From: Blasia pusilla
Lineage: Eukaryota > Marchantiophyta > Marchantiopsida > Blasiales
NCBI GenBank assembly: GCA_050084515.1
Contig: CM114274.1
Location: forward strand, 38,068,001-38,132,000
Length of the DNA: 64,000 nt
Direction of reading: 5' to 3'
The notes under the pieces were generated by a model. The model was not told where the DNA came from. It searched no databases and saw nothing but the letters and a program-made list of their open reading frames with translations. The translations under genes and the position numbers were made by a program. This document shows positions 10,084 through 24,519 of the stretch, piece by piece. Within the stretch, counting starts at the first letter, position 1. Each line of letters begins with the position of its first letter.

Positions 10084-10563
10084 TGTAAAGTAAGATCCAA
10101 TCTCTCTCTCCACCATCTCACACCATAGCTCTCAAAGGTGTGCACTCTCTCTCATGTCAAACCAAACCCACTCTCCTAATGAGAGGCTTGGGTTACACTC
10201 ACAAACCAAGGTACCATAGCTCCGCCGCCTCATGCCAAAAGGTTCAACAAAGAGAGAATGAGCTCTCAAGCTCTCTCTCCTTGAGGTATACCCATCCCCT
10301 CTCCCAAGCTCTCTCCATGGTAACCTATTCTCCCAAGTCACCTCCTTGGCTCTTGACCTTATGTAGGAGGTCAAGGGCCACTTACCAAAAATAGTAAGTC
10401 GATCATATACTCAAAATGGTACTTACCTAAAATAGTAAGTTCCTCAATATGGCTCCAAATGAGCCGAAACGAAGGGGAAATCTGCTATCTCAGGTTTCCA
10501 AGGGTCCACTACTCATGAAGGCGCTCTATTAGATCTCACCGATCTATCCTAAAAGACGTGACA
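10084..10563 (-). repeat. Element A LTR-like repeat A1 (5' copy)
   Basis: About 480 bp, TGTAAAGTAAG at its left edge and ACGTGACA at its right edge. It is the 5' terminal repeat of the minus-strand element and presumably holds the promoter. The sequence next to it on the inner side is a purine-rich tract (CT-rich on the plus strand, 10050-10083). I see no initiator-Met primer-binding site (TGGTATCAGAGC) there. Confidence 0.85.
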
Positions 10564-10567
10564 CGCG
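10564..10567. repeat. Target site duplication CGCG, right of element A
   Basis: Second copy of the CGCG duplication, directly after the ACGTGACA terminus. Confidence 0.75.
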
Positions 10568-11314
10568 GAATATAAGTCAAATGTGGGATAATTTAAGTAA
10601 GTTGACCCTTCGTTTAAGGGGTTAGTGGAGTGGGAAAAAAACGACGTTGACTTTTGAATCAGGTCAAAATAGATTCATTTTTACCATGTTTACCCATATA
10701 TTAGATATCATAATTATCTTTTACTTCCATCAACCGTATAGGCCGTCTCTCTTCCATCTATTGGCCGTTGTCGAGGACGTCAATTACCGTTTGCAGAAAG
10801 TTCCTTCAACGTTGTTGATTGGACGGTAGGCATTGAGGACCATCACTATTTTGTGACTTGAGGCCGGTGAGTGCTAGCAGCGATGATCCAAGGTCGAGAG
10901 TAAGATGTCGATCGTCGTTTTACACCGTTGATATTAGTTACACCGTTGATATTAGCAAGACCAATGAAGTTGTGTCGTCATCGACTATTGCACACTGACT
11001 ACTTGCAAGTACCTTCTAGTGATGGTAGGTGACCTCTTGATTTATGGGGTCTGAGTTTTCGTTTTGCTTTACTATGTCTTGAGGTGGTAGCTGCTCGACA
11101 AAGATAGGGATCTATATTGTGACGCCCGTAGCAGCAACGCGTCGCCGATTGCCGCGCCATGCGATTGAGACGGTGCCCCGCACCATCTCGATCGCAGAGC
11201 CATATCATCACTTGGAAGCAGAATGTGTCTTTATGACACACGAGGGTATGTCGTTGAGTGCCACATCCCATCATTGAATGTCGTGCCATTTTTAGATATT
11301 GTATGTCCCTAGTG
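10568..11314. other. Spacer between element A and relative C
   Basis: Right flank of element A. It has no frame of note and no match to the gypsy family that I can see. A short direct repeat (GTTGATATTAG-type) occurs near 10925-10955. Nothing else is assigned. Confidence 0.4.
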
Positions 11315-12453
11315 CCTCTATGACACATCCATTGTCCCCGAGGAATCCTAGTGAGAGGTGGCGTTAAACATGCCATCTGCCACCCTCTCGAACATCCATC
11401 ACAGACTAGCATAGTATTTGCATCATAGGCAGAACCACACAACATACATCGTACGCGTAGAGTAACCACTGTTAAGCTCGGATCAACTGTACTGTCAATG
11501 TTAGGAATGTTATATGGCACAAAGTTATGCACATGGTCCTTCCAACCCATACCATTACGTCCCTCCAAAAAGATAACACCACATGGAAAAATCTCATGCA
11601 CCCTTAAAATAGTGCGCCCTACAGTCACATCCAACATTGAGAGTACCGTCTGATGCAAATAGACATAGTCTCCCTAATAAAACCTCCAGATAATAGGTCG
11701 ATAACCACTCCCCCAATAGTCATATACCTGGTCGATCAGTGCCTTATCACACAAGGCCTGAAACTCCCCGAGAAATTCTGTATCCTCATTTGGTGCGCCA
11801 TAATGACTCAGCACTCGATCTAGGAAGGCATATGCTCACTCGCTTTGTCAAGCAATGCAACCAACTCTATCCACTTCGATAAATACTTGACCATCACGAA
11901 CACCTAAAGACTGTGGCGCTTTGTTAAAGGACAAGGTCCCACAAAATCCAAACTCCATCTATAGCCTAAATCCATGATCGGAAGTGGATGCAAGTGTGGA
12001 GTCGGAACATCGAATGATGCCCGGATCCGATCACACACCATGCATCTAGCAATAAACTGTTGACCGTAAGTCTATATGCCTTGCCACCAATATTGTATCT
12101 TAAGCAAGTTGTATGTCTGCTTCACTCCAAAATGACCTAACTCCTCGTGGGCATGACCCACCAAACGTTCTCTCTGTGAAGGATCATGCACTACACGTAC
12201 TCTACCATCCTCCCAAACTCGCAACACAAGCGTTCCCTTCCCACCATAACCATATGGCTCGCTATAGGATCCAATCCCGCTCTCTAGCACCCACTATACT
12301 CGCGATGCTACCTGTACGCAGGTACTCCAAGACTACTCCATCCTTGTGAATATCTTGGCCACTTGTCGTCTCCTCACCGACCTCTAGATCTAGGGATTCT
12401 CCATAAAATCTCGCCATCAAAGTCTCAACCGTTTGGCTCTCCATAGCCAACAA
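11315..12453 (-). pseudogene. Integrase and PHD finger remnant (relative C)
   Basis: The PHD finger reads CMLC, CDGCSRGWQ, AC and WMCHRG. The His ligand has become Gln and the last Cys Gly, but the seventh ligand, lost in element A, is intact (WMC). The frame 10999-11658 runs on past the usual stop into flanking DNA. An internal deletion near 11730 removes much of the DDE core. The zinc-binding region HAHEELGHFG is present in the frame 12072-12290. Confidence 0.75.
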
Positions 12454-12510
12454 GCCTACAAAGATTGACGCGTGCCATCATGGCACCAACTCCTCATCAC
12501 TCTCTCCATG

Positions 12511-12976
12511 TCATTGAGCTCCACTCACATTTTTCTGACTCGAGCATGGATTATGGCTCAAACCATCTTCATCTTGGTTGAACATGCTAGGTCTATGCAC
12601 CACTTGGAAATCATACTCATGCAACAATAAAGCCCTCCTCGCAACCTTCCCACTAAGCTTGTCGAACTCCATCAACCACTTAAGTGGTTCATGATTAGTA
12701 ATAATGGTAAGAGGATTATCGAATAAGTAACACCTTAAATGTGCAAAAGTCCACGTACACTGCAGCCAAGCACTCACCCTCATACAAGTTGTACTTCACC
12801 TCTGCATCATTTTTCGACCGACTAGCGTAAACCACCACAAACTCTCTACCCTCATCGTCATGTTGAGTGAGCCCGGCTCCAAGCTCCAACATGCTCCAAT
12901 CTATATGCAATTGGAAAGTACGTCCCTTGATCGATCTCCTCAATATGGGCGCATACGTCGATTTGACATTGAGCAC
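12511..12976 (-). pseudogene. RNase H remnant (relative C)
   Basis: Frames 12716-12976 and 12511-12783 show FQLHIDWSMLELGAGLTQ, LYEGECLA, NHEPLKWLMEF and FNQDEDGLSHNP. The TDHQPL motif is changed to TNHEPL and the last catalytic block to DEDGLS. A frameshift separates the halves, as in element A. Confidence 0.75.
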
Positions 12977-13114
12977 CTGAAATACTCTCTCTTGCTCATC
13001 CCCCCAATGTCACTCGTGATCCACTTTGGTAAGCAATGTTAGCAACTTTGCAATCGAACTAAAGCCCTTGACGTACAGTTGATAGAAGTTGGCCATTCCC
13101 ACGAATGCACAAAC

Positions 13115-13728
13115 TCAACTTACATCTATAGGGCGTGGAATGCGTGAAATAGCCTCTACCTTTGTCTTATGCACACCAAGGCCACCTGGGTATATCATGT
13201 GACTTAGGTACTCAATTTGGTCATAGAAGAACTTGCAGTTGCTTGGATGTAGCTTTAGCCCATATATTTGCAATTGTCCAAATGCCTCTTCTAGATGTCG
13301 ATCATGCTCCTCAACCGTGGTGCTAAAGACTACGATATCATCAATATAACACCTAGAAAAATCCAGACCTACCAAGATCCTATCCATGACCCTCTTAAAC
13401 TCGAAAGGGGAGTTCTTTAACCCAAATGCTAAGAACTGCCACTAGTACAAATAATCCTTCCCGTTAGGATCGATGTCCCAAAATGTCGTACTCTGCCTGT
13501 CCTCCAATCTGATAGGTAGTTGATGGTATCCAACTCGAAGATCCAACAAACTGAAGACCTTTGCATGCCCAATAGCATCAAAGATCTCCTCAGGGATGGG
13601 CATGCCATACCTATCGGACTTCGTCTGCCGATTAATAGATCACTAATCTCCCCACATCCGCCTATCCGTCCAATTGCCATGCACATCCTTCTTGGCGGGC
13701 ATGACCATGGAAAATATATACTCTCCAT
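13115..13728 (-). pseudogene. Reverse transcriptase remnant (relative C)
   Basis: The YIDDIVVFS active site and the following connection (LHPSNCKFF, VHKTKVEAISRIPRP) are readable in 13115-13387. The finger region is readable with frameshifts in 13429-13728. Stops near 13410-13440 break the LPFG block. Confidence 0.8.
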
Positions 13729-14299
13729 GCAACATCTTCACTAGTCCTGCTCCAACCAAGTCCTAGTTCCTACTCTGAATCGGAGCCCCCTCCATGTCAC
13801 TATACGTGTAGGGTGGTCGGAAAATTGGTGTGTCGCTAGGCGGCTCGATGCAGATCCTTGGACCCTTCAACATACCTAAATCATGCATGCTAAATGCAAA
13901 ATAGCTCCTATAACTCCAAAGGAACTAATGTATCTGGCGCCGCTCTTCTCCTGTCAACTTACGGCCCATATATGGCTCCCAAGTTTCCATCGGTAGGACT
14001 CTTCGACGCGAGTATCGGTGGTTACTATGCTGTAACCCCGTCTCAAACAAGAGAATTTGATATATTTCTCCCCTGCAGCCAACTGCAAACTCTCATCTCC
14101 TCCACGTGTAGCACCCAAAACTACGCTCGATGTAGTGGCTATCATCTCTTGGCGTACATGCAAAATATCCCAAGAAGTATAAGGATGTCTCTCTCGATGA
14201 TCCTTGGTATGTGGATCTCCTCAAATCTTGCTCTCAGCCACTGCCTCAACCGTCTCGATAGACATAGGGCTCACCAACGCAACCTCATCCGACGCTGCT

Positions 14300-15225
14300 C
14301 AACTACTCCTAAATTGATAATCCATGTTAAGAAATTTATGTCCATCACGTGACCTAGGATATATCATCATGATACCTATGATAGTGACGGTAATATTGTC
14401 ACCCCTGTGGGAAATCCCATCGCTTGCTCTTGCTCATCAACGTTGGGCTCCTCCTACCGTTGTACCTGATCATCCCAAACCAAGCTAGGTCATGCCTCCT
14501 TATATGGATAGGGTGCGGGAAAACTTGCAAATGTGGAAAAGGATGCCCGTGGCATGCCAACCCTTTTGACCATAGTCAATGGCGGTCGATCATCGTGCCT
14601 CACTATTTGTGATTGACAACCTGCATCCATAATAGAATCCATCAACAAATCGAAGGGGCGCTCCACTCTCGCATGAGCCCTCTACAACACGTCATGTGGC
14701 ACCAAGTTGGTCCACCAAAGAGGCGCCCGATGTGCTCGTGAAACTATACTCGTTGCATCCAGCAACACTTATGGGCCGATCCATACGTGCAGCTGATGTG
14801 CAATCGTCACCATGCACGACATGGAATCGCCCAAAATCGACATATTCTCTAGAATATACGTTGGAGAACGAGACTTATGCTCTTGCAAGTGTCACAAGAT
14901 CCTCATCATCTTCCAAAATAACATGGACTGAGTGTTAGCTAACCTACTACCTCGTCTAACACTCGATTGATCCTAACATGGCCAACCAGAAATAACCAAA
15001 TCTATAGTCCCTACATGCTCCAAATCGGAGGCGTAAATGTGCCATATGTTGAAGTGAAACGCGCCTCGCAACATCATCAATCTCAACGTACAAATACTGT
15101 TGCACGCACACTCTTGCCTGCAAAAGAGCAGCCAATCTAGTGTTGATCCCTCCAAATAGATCCAACACCCAAATACCCTCCTCTAGGATGCGCCACGCAA
15201 GCGGTGTGGTATCCAAGGGGGTCAT
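14300..15225 (-). pseudogene. DNA methyltransferase remnant (relative C)
   Basis: The frame 14956-15225 shows motif I as VLDLFGGINTR (the second Gly of element A's STGL has become Arg) followed by QQYLYVEIDDVARRVSLQH, the motif II region. Motif IV and later motifs are recognisable on DNA alignment with element A (about 14650-15000) but are broken by indels. Confidence 0.75.
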
Positions 15226-15390
15226 AGTAGCACTCCTAGCTACCTCGGGTTCCTCTCACTCGTCACGCTCTAGTGCAAACGCCTCACTCCATGCTCATCG
15301 GCCAAGTGTCGAAGCTTCTCACTCGAACCCCACATCGGCATCTCTCCTCCACGGAATGATGCGGCTACCATAACATTCCTCTCCCTAAAT

Positions 15391-16879
<1,489 letters not shown>

Positions 16880-19800
16880 GCAAAAATCTACGCCCTTTAA
16901 GAATATGGTTGCACTCATACATCCATGTCATTAAGTTTCAACATCCTTTCTATGTCATGTCAAATAGATATAGGTAAGTTTGGCTCTCTCTCTCGAAGTA
17001 CGGTGAGGATATCATTAAGGATATTTGTCGGATGCAGTAATATCCATAACCAATCATGGGAAGTGCGGGTTCACTCCCTCGAATATCCTTGTTGCAAGCC
17101 ATATTTGCATAATCCTCTCTTCATCATTTGTACTACTCTTTTCGTCAACCCATCCACTTAAGGATGATCCCTAGAGATCATGCGACAATCCATATGCCCT
17201 CAATCATGCAAGGCCTAAAACTTTCCTCTTAACTAAAAAAAAAATCCGCTAGTATACCATAATGACTCAACATAAGATCTAAAAACATGTAAGTCATTCC
17301 TTCAAATCTTTTGTCTTGTAGTGCCACCAACTTAATCCATTTGGAAAAACGCTATGTCATGACCTATGCTTACCTATGTTGATGCCTTGTCAATAGCAAA
17401 GATTTTGCAAAGTCTAGAATCCACTAATTACCCTAAACCCATGATCAGCAAAGGATGCAAATATGGAGTGGAAGCATTGAAGGACGCTCGCACTTGGTCA
17501 TGCACCATGTGTCAGGCTACAAACCAATGAACATTAATTTGCATGTCAAGGCGCCAGTACTAAATCTTGAGTAAGTTGTAAATATGATTTACTAAAAAAT
17601 GCCCAACTCCTTATGGGCATGTCACATAGTATGTGCTAATTGGGAAGGATGAGGAACCATCCCAAGCCTCCCACACGTGTAAAATGTGTCCCCTCCCATC
17701 GATACCTGAGTCTCGTGGCTCTTTATAGGATCTAATCCCTGATACTCATTATGCTCGCTATGACGCTAGTACCTAAGTACTTCAAAACCTCCTTGTTATT
17801 ATGGATATTAAATCTATCCATTACCTCCTCACTAACCTTGGGATCGTAAGACTCACTATCAAATTGCCCCATCGGAGTCGCTACATATTGTTGATTTGAC
17901 ACTTTCAACCAACATAAGAAGTCATATGCATGCCAAGTGGCACCATCTCCTCTTCAATCTCTTCCTACCATGGATCTCATATCTTGTCTCTTTTACTCAA
18001 ATGTGAGTTACAACTCAATCCATATGCATTATGAATTAGCCGCCCTAGCTTGTGAGCGACTTAAAAATTGTACTTTTCTAGTAATAGAGCCCACATGACA
18101 AGCTTTTTAGAAAGCTTATTGGACTTCATTAATCACCTCAACACTTGATGATCAATAATAAGTATGAAAGGGTTTCTAAATAGATAGCACTTAAAATGTG
18201 TTATGGCCCACACTACAACTAACCACTATCCCACATAGGATATGTACTTTACCTCGATAATGTTGTTTGATCGACTCGCTTAAGCCAAAATAAACTCCCT
18301 CTTCTCATCATCTCTATAAGTAAGCACGACTCGCAGACCCAAGATCTTCTTATCTATTTGTAACTTGACTACATGACCTCTATATAACAGGTATATATAA
18401 AATGGGCTAGGACATTAATCTATCCTTGAGCTCCTTAAATCCTTGCTCATAATCATCTTTGCAATGCCATAGATATAAAATTAAGTCTCGTTAGCAAGAT
18501 TAAAGAATTTTTTGTTGCATCCAATTTTTCACACTTAATCGAAGATTCTTGGTCTCGATTCACATGTGCAAGGCATAGGATTTGCGTACCAGCCTTTAGC
18601 CTTACCTTTGTTTTTCGGACACCTCGCCCACATGGATATGTGACATGTCCTAAGTACTCAATCGTCTCTTAGAAGAATCTATATTTACTTGGATGTAGCT
18701 TCAATCAATGTAATTGAAATCATTAAAACACCTCCTCCAATTGTCACTCGTTCTCTTTAATCATGGAACTAAAGGGAATAATTTCATGTATGTAGCATCA
18801 CACATGCTTCAAACTAGCCATAGTCCTACCCATGAACCTTTGGAATTTTGTAGGGGCATTCTTCAATCCAAATGGTACGTAAGAACTGCAAACGGTTTAA
18901 CAATCTTTCCCAAACCGATCTATCATAGAAAAAAAAAATCTCCTTGTCCTCCATCATGCTAGGAAGATAATGATGCTAACATATATGTCTAAAGTATTGA
19001 AGATCTTTACACGCCCAATCATATCATTGATCTTCTCAAGAGTAGGAATGATATATTAATTTAACCTCATTTTTTTATTGATAGAAAATTAATCTCTACA
19101 TATCCACCCATTTGACCAATTGCCATATATATCATTCTTTTCCAAAATCATTGTATTACATGCATATTCTCCATGCGATAACTCCACTAGTTTGACCTCA
19201 GACAAGTCCTAGCTTCTACTATGAATCAAGGTTCTCTCCATGCCCAAGTACTTTTAAGATTGATGGAAGATTGGTGTATCATAAGCCAAATTAATCCATA
19301 TAGTATTCCTAAAAGTATCCAAATCCCTCACATTGAAGGCAAAACAACTCCTTTTCCCTCTTTAGAACCGATATGTCCAAACTTCTCTCCTCCCTCGTAA
19401 ACTCAAGACCTACCACGTGGTTCGAAATCCTCATTGTGAACTCATTCAAAGAAGAAGACTTAGATTGTGGTTGCTACTCAACAACCCTATCCACCTTTGC
19501 TTGAGACATATGGCTTGAATCTTGAACATCGTTCTCTACATATAAAAACCAAAATAACAAGTGCTACTCTAGTTACGTTCATACTCTTTACTCCAATAAC
19601 ATCCCATGAAATGCATGTGCGTCTATCTCTCCTTGTCTCATTCCATCCAAATGCCTTAATATACTATATAAGCAATGCATTAATCCATGGACGTGACAAC
19701 ACTTATACACATTTGTCGTTGCTTAACCAAACCTAGGTTGACTATCTATGTCCATTGCTTGCTCTGAAACCTATTTTTGTGATGTCTTTGACAACTTCGG

Positions 19801-21420
19801 CACTGTTGTATTACCCATGGAGAACCCCATCACTTGCTCTTGATTCTCGATAGTAGGCTATTCCAATGCTCAAGTTTAGTCATTCCATATCAAACTTGGT
19901 GCTACCTCATAAATGGCATGGGACCGCGAAGATCTCACCAATATAGATAGCATTGCCCTCAACTCCCCCGTCCTATTGGTTATCTCTAATGGTGGTTTAT
20001 CATTAAAAGTCATGACATGAGATTGTCATTGTGGATCGAAGTTAGTATCCACTATCAAGTGCGCTGCTCCCCAAATTCCATCACAAGCTTGCCTTAATGC
20101 CTATGATGGTAGAAGTTTCATCTACCAAAATCATGGATGATATGCATAGAATCCAACACTCACCATATATAATATCACTTTTGGTTCCAACCAATCCACA
20201 AAGAATTCACACTTGTTATTACTTATGTATGAGTGCCTCCTAGAAATGGAATATTTTTATAATGTATATTAGAGAACATGCTTGACTTACCTACAAATGT
20301 TGTAATACTTATAGGATCTCCCAAAACATGCTCAACTTACCTTGGATCCTACAAACCAAATCTTCAATGAGTCTTTGAGTTACCCTAACATGGCCATCTT
20401 GATATTACCTGTGAATGGTCCCAACACTATCCATATCTTGTATACCCAAATGAAATATCGGTTGGAAATGTATGTTGGTATCCACATATTTTTGACATTG
20501 GTAACAACTTAGGATATTGATAGACCAACTTCGCCACATAGTATAATGAGACTCATTGTTGTTATTTCATCTCTTTTAACATATAGATATTGATGCATGT
20601 ACCCACATGATGGCCTATCACAATATAGCCGACCCCATACTTATACATTGGAAGAGATCTAGCACTTTCACACTATCCTTTAGATATTTCCATAAAATGG
20701 GTGTGGTATCCAAGGATATCAATGTGTCCACCCATGAGCATAATTATCACATATATGACTTTGCATACTCTTGAACAAATGCATCACTCCACATTTTCCT
20801 CACAATTTTAGCAAGTTAATATTCATACTCCACAATGATGAAGGGGTCTCAATACTATGGGAAGAGATATCTAACATGACATACATGTCTTTACACAGAA
20901 CTATCCATTATCAAGATCTCCTCTGCATAGGCGTTTCCCTCCAAAAACTATCATTGCTAGCTAACACTACCAATGAATGCTGCAAATGTGGTTATGGTAT
21001 ATCCTTGTGGACTACCAATACACCATGTAAATTAAAAAAGTGGTTGACTCATCTTATCATCCTTCTCCCCACCAACACATAATACGACTCTACTAGTGCT
21101 ATAATCACATGTGTACGTACCATTGCACTATTTGTTGCATGCTCTTAGTGGAATCTTTCAGCCATCTCATGTTGAGTCATAAATTGCATGGGTGAAATTC
21201 CCCCAATGGAGATATGTGTTTGGAAGGGACATAACTCAATGTCTTATTTTCATAATCCCAACACCAAACATGCGAAGGGTTGCGTTGGCAAATCAAGTAG
21301 GACGTGATTTGAATGATACACCATATATGTCAATTAAACTAACTAAGTGGAACACCTCACTCTAAATATCCCAGCAATGCTATAAGAGGTGTTACCATCA
21401 CTCCTATTACCAAATCCATG
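16880..21420 (-). mobile_element. Relative D: strongly decayed copy of the methyltransferase gypsy element
   Basis: No long frame is left, but the DNA aligns to element A in order: integrase core and zinc region (16880-17700), RNase H (17990-18500), reverse transcriptase (18500-19250), linker (19250-19850), methyltransferase (about 19850-20760) and protease (about 21150-21420). Examples are TCTCGAAGTACGGTGA near 16996 (integrase), GGATGTAGCTTCA near 18690 (RT) and GGGTGTGGTATCCAAGG near 20700 (before motif I). CpG sites are rare in it compared with element A. It is the oldest-looking member in the window. No terminal repeats are recognised. Confidence 0.8.
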
Positions 21421-21759
21421 GCGAATAACATATTGAACAATGGAGCCTGACACACCATAGTGTCAAACCCTAATAAGTTAATTGACAATATCTCCACTTG
21501 AGCCAAAATAAAAGTTGTTTTTCGACTCCTTATGACGTCAACGTACCCATTCCACAAGTGGGTACAAATTAAACGATCATTTAGACACCATTAATGGTAT
21601 GTGAGGTGCCTCCAAAAATGTGAAAGATTGTAACCTTGGGCCATTTCCCCTCAAGTGGGTCTACCTCAATCCCACCTCTCTATGGTGCATTAATATTCAC
21701 GCTTGCAACGCCATGGGCCAAAATAATAGTTGCATGAACTTGTGTTGCACTCTACGTAA

Positions 21760-22420
21760 ATCTCGTACCAAAAAAAATCCACCTTGTATCTTGATATGAT
21801 GTGGAGGCTTGAGGTTTGGGAAAGTTGGAAGCCTCACCTTTTCCATTTTCCACCATGAGCCTTTGATTTTAGCACACAACCCAAATGTAGTTTGGATTTT
21901 GTCAACCCGTATCTGACTAGTTAACCCTCGAGATGTATTGGGGCAGTCTCATGACATATTTTTCTTGTCTTGACTTCCCCAAATTCATCTTATAACCTTA
22001 CCCCTCATTTTTTGTATCTCATACCAAGCGCCCATCTCGACCCCTACCATTTATCGTCTCAAGGTTGTCTTGCCGCCCTTTTCATTTCGTAAGTAATCTT
22101 ACAAAGTATTGTCCTTATTGACTACTCCCCTCTTCCTTTCTACTCACATTTGACACGACTCAAGGATCTTGTACCTTTTTTCCTGTAAGTGAATACATCC
22201 CTTTACTCATATGGTTAATCTTAAGACATGCTACCGTCTTGAGTAATGTTAATCCCGTGGTAGGTTTTGATGCACTTTATAGTCTTACAACTCACTAGTC
22301 TATATTTCAACTTTAGTGCGTAACACCAAGGTCTTTCCACTTTTGACCCACAATCATGATTTGCTTCTTGGGTCCCCTCTATTGTGGGCGCCATAGACTT
22401 AGCTATTTGTGATGATGGTA
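21760..22420. repeat. Diverged dispersed repeat, copy 1
   Basis: Shares many blocks in the same order with 62900-63545. Examples are ACAACCCAAA, GACTAGTTA..CCCAAGATG-like, the block around TGGTTGTCTTG.CG.CC, and GCGCCATAGACTTAGCTATTTGTGA (22390-22413; 63511-63534). There is no coding frame. The family is not identified; it could be part of another retroelement's untranslated region. Confidence 0.6.
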
Positions 22421-24519
22421 TTTTTGACTTGGATATAAAAGCATGGATACTATAAAAGTGGAATTCACTCTCCAAGTGCAAATTAAACATGCATGTTTTT
22501 TGTTCATGATTTTTCTCCTCAGAATGAAAATCACTCTTTTGTATTTTGATCACCTTTTTGAGGACGTCACGGTGGAGGAAATATGTATATCTCTAGGGAA
22601 AATGATCTCTGGGAGTATCCATACCCAATCTTAGATATGTCCATAGCCCTAACAATATCTATATTGGGGCTATACCCAAGTTGAGCTCCTCTTGGCTATG
22701 TTAACTCCAAAATAGGGCATCCAAAAAATCCCCCTTAATGGTGGATGTCATGCATCCAACTTGGTGAATCTCTTATACCTATGAAAATTTCCCACTTGAT
22801 GCATCATCTAACACTTAGTTGTAATTTCAACGATTGAAATCTAGCATTCTCCAAAGTCTTTTGAATCTCCCCAATCGGAACCTAGAAGCCCCCTAGGTCA
22901 CACAATGATAAGACCGGAAACCCCCAAAACCTTATCACCAAAACTTTATCAATGAAAGTTGATGCAACAATTTGTTTCACTTGCATTAATTTGAACCTAG
23001 AGAAGTTGTTGGGAAAGTGCATGTACATGAGAAGGGTAGAGGCAAGGAAATTCCATGTTTGTGGAAAGGATCATGAAATGGGATTTTGGGACCAAGAGGT
23101 GGGCCTTGCAAGGACATGTGTCACCACATGGTGAACAAAGGTAGAAAGAGCCATTTTTTATCGTCTTTACTCTTAAATATTAAGATATGGTTATGTTGCG
23201 ATGGTCCTAACTATGGTTTAGGCTAGGGTTCATAGATTTGACTTGTTATATACGTAGAATTACCCTCATTTCCAAGAAAAAATTTCTTCCCCAACTTCAA
23301 AATGAAATGAAAATTTATGATTTTAACTCACTAACTTTACTGAAAACTATGAATCACCTTTCAACTTTGGTTTAGGCTGGCTACAAGTGCGGGTATAATA
23401 ATTTCCTTAGGTATGTTAACATTGTGTTAGCTTACAAGATGTTGTTGACCCACATTGCTTATTATAATTTTACTTGTCTCTTTCCATTTACTTTTATTCA
23501 AATATTGTATCTCATTTCTTAATTTTGTGCAAGCTTTTTGGTTAAATCAAGTCACATAGAGCATGTGCCTTGGAAACATCACCCTCTTTCCCAATATTTG
23601 TCTTGAAATCTTTTGGGTGTTGATGGTGGTTTCTTCCCATAAGACGAGGAAGAGAATCGTCACGTGGTGTAGACTTCGTCTTCATGTGAAAGCATATCTC
23701 ATGGGACAAGATTCCTTTTCAAGCTTTGTCTTCCTCTCTTCTTTTCCCTCCAACTTTAGCCATAACCGTATTCTCAATTCCTACCCACCAAGAGAGAGTA
23801 ATGTCATTGTATGAGGGTCGGCATTACAAGACAAAAAGAAATAATTCACTCACTCTTATCCATAGTTTCACACTAAATCATCTTTTGTTTAGACTTACAT
23901 AAAAGTACTTTAGAGCGCCAAGTGGGACATTTGTTGGAAAAAAGGTTCATGCGACTAAAATTAAGGTAATTTATATGTTTTTATCTTCATTTTGAATTAG
24001 GAACTTTAGTGAACCAATAAAATGTTTTTTTACCGTTTGGTTCGATTTCTTATTGAGAGAAGGTAAAATTGAAGTATTTCTCAGAGGAAAAATATTAAAT
24101 GTCTTGATCCCATGCCACACTTTACAACTATTAGGGCTAGGTAAAGGTAGTACCATTTGTCAGTATGAAAATCTTAAAAAAAAAAAAACCGTCGTCATGT
24201 GCATACGCATGGCTAGTTGGGAGTCACCTAAATGGAGAAGCCCATGGTTATCCAATATATACAGAGTAGCCGTAGTGCTAAAACTTCCTTTAAAGTCCAA
24301 TGAAACTCATTGGATCCAACACTATTAAACATCCATATTATATTATGAAGATAATACGAATGCTTGTTGTAGGAAGAAATAGTGACTTTTGAAGTGTTTT
24401 ACAAATAAACAACATTCCTATTCTTCATAAAATTTTTAAAATATCGGGGACTAGTACAACTTTGAAAAAATATTAAGATTCTAAGAAATACTATGAATAA
24501 ATATTAAGATTTATTCAAA
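22421..24519. other. Unassigned region
   Basis: About 2.1 kb of AT-rich sequence with only short frames (maximum 91 codons). I see nothing that can be assigned. Confidence 0.4.

Larger units (their letters stand above)
284..10563 (-). mobile_element. Element A: Ty3/gypsy-type retrotransposon with DNA methyltransferase and PHD finger, split direct repeats
   Basis: A near-complete element of about 10.3 kb, coding on the minus strand. From its 5' end (right) to 3' end (left) it carries repeat A1, a 1.6-kb untranslated leader, gag, linker, aspartic protease, cytosine-C5 methyltransferase, reverse transcriptase, RNase H, integrase with PHD finger, then repeats B1, A2 and B2. Both termini read TG...CA (TGTTGTACG at 284, ACGTGACA ending at 10563). 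They are flanked by the perfect direct duplication CGCG at 280-283 and 10564-10567. The coding part is broken by a few stops and frameshifts, so this copy is probably inactive, but every domain is recognisable. The domain order protease-RT-RNase H-integrase and the YIDD active site place it in Ty3/gypsy. The terminal layout is not that of a standard LTR element. Confidence 0.9.
11315..15390 (-). mobile_element. Relative C: truncated copy of the methyltransferase gypsy element
   Basis: Covers PHD finger, integrase, RNase H, reverse transcriptase, linker and methyltransferase. It stops about 150 codons upstream of methyltransferase motif I; gag, protease and 5' end are missing. The left edge lies near the PHD stop codon and no A or B repeat is seen. 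The integrase lacks about 390 bp including part of the core (junction near 11730). Many stops and frameshifts show it is dead. No target duplication is visible. Confidence 0.85.
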
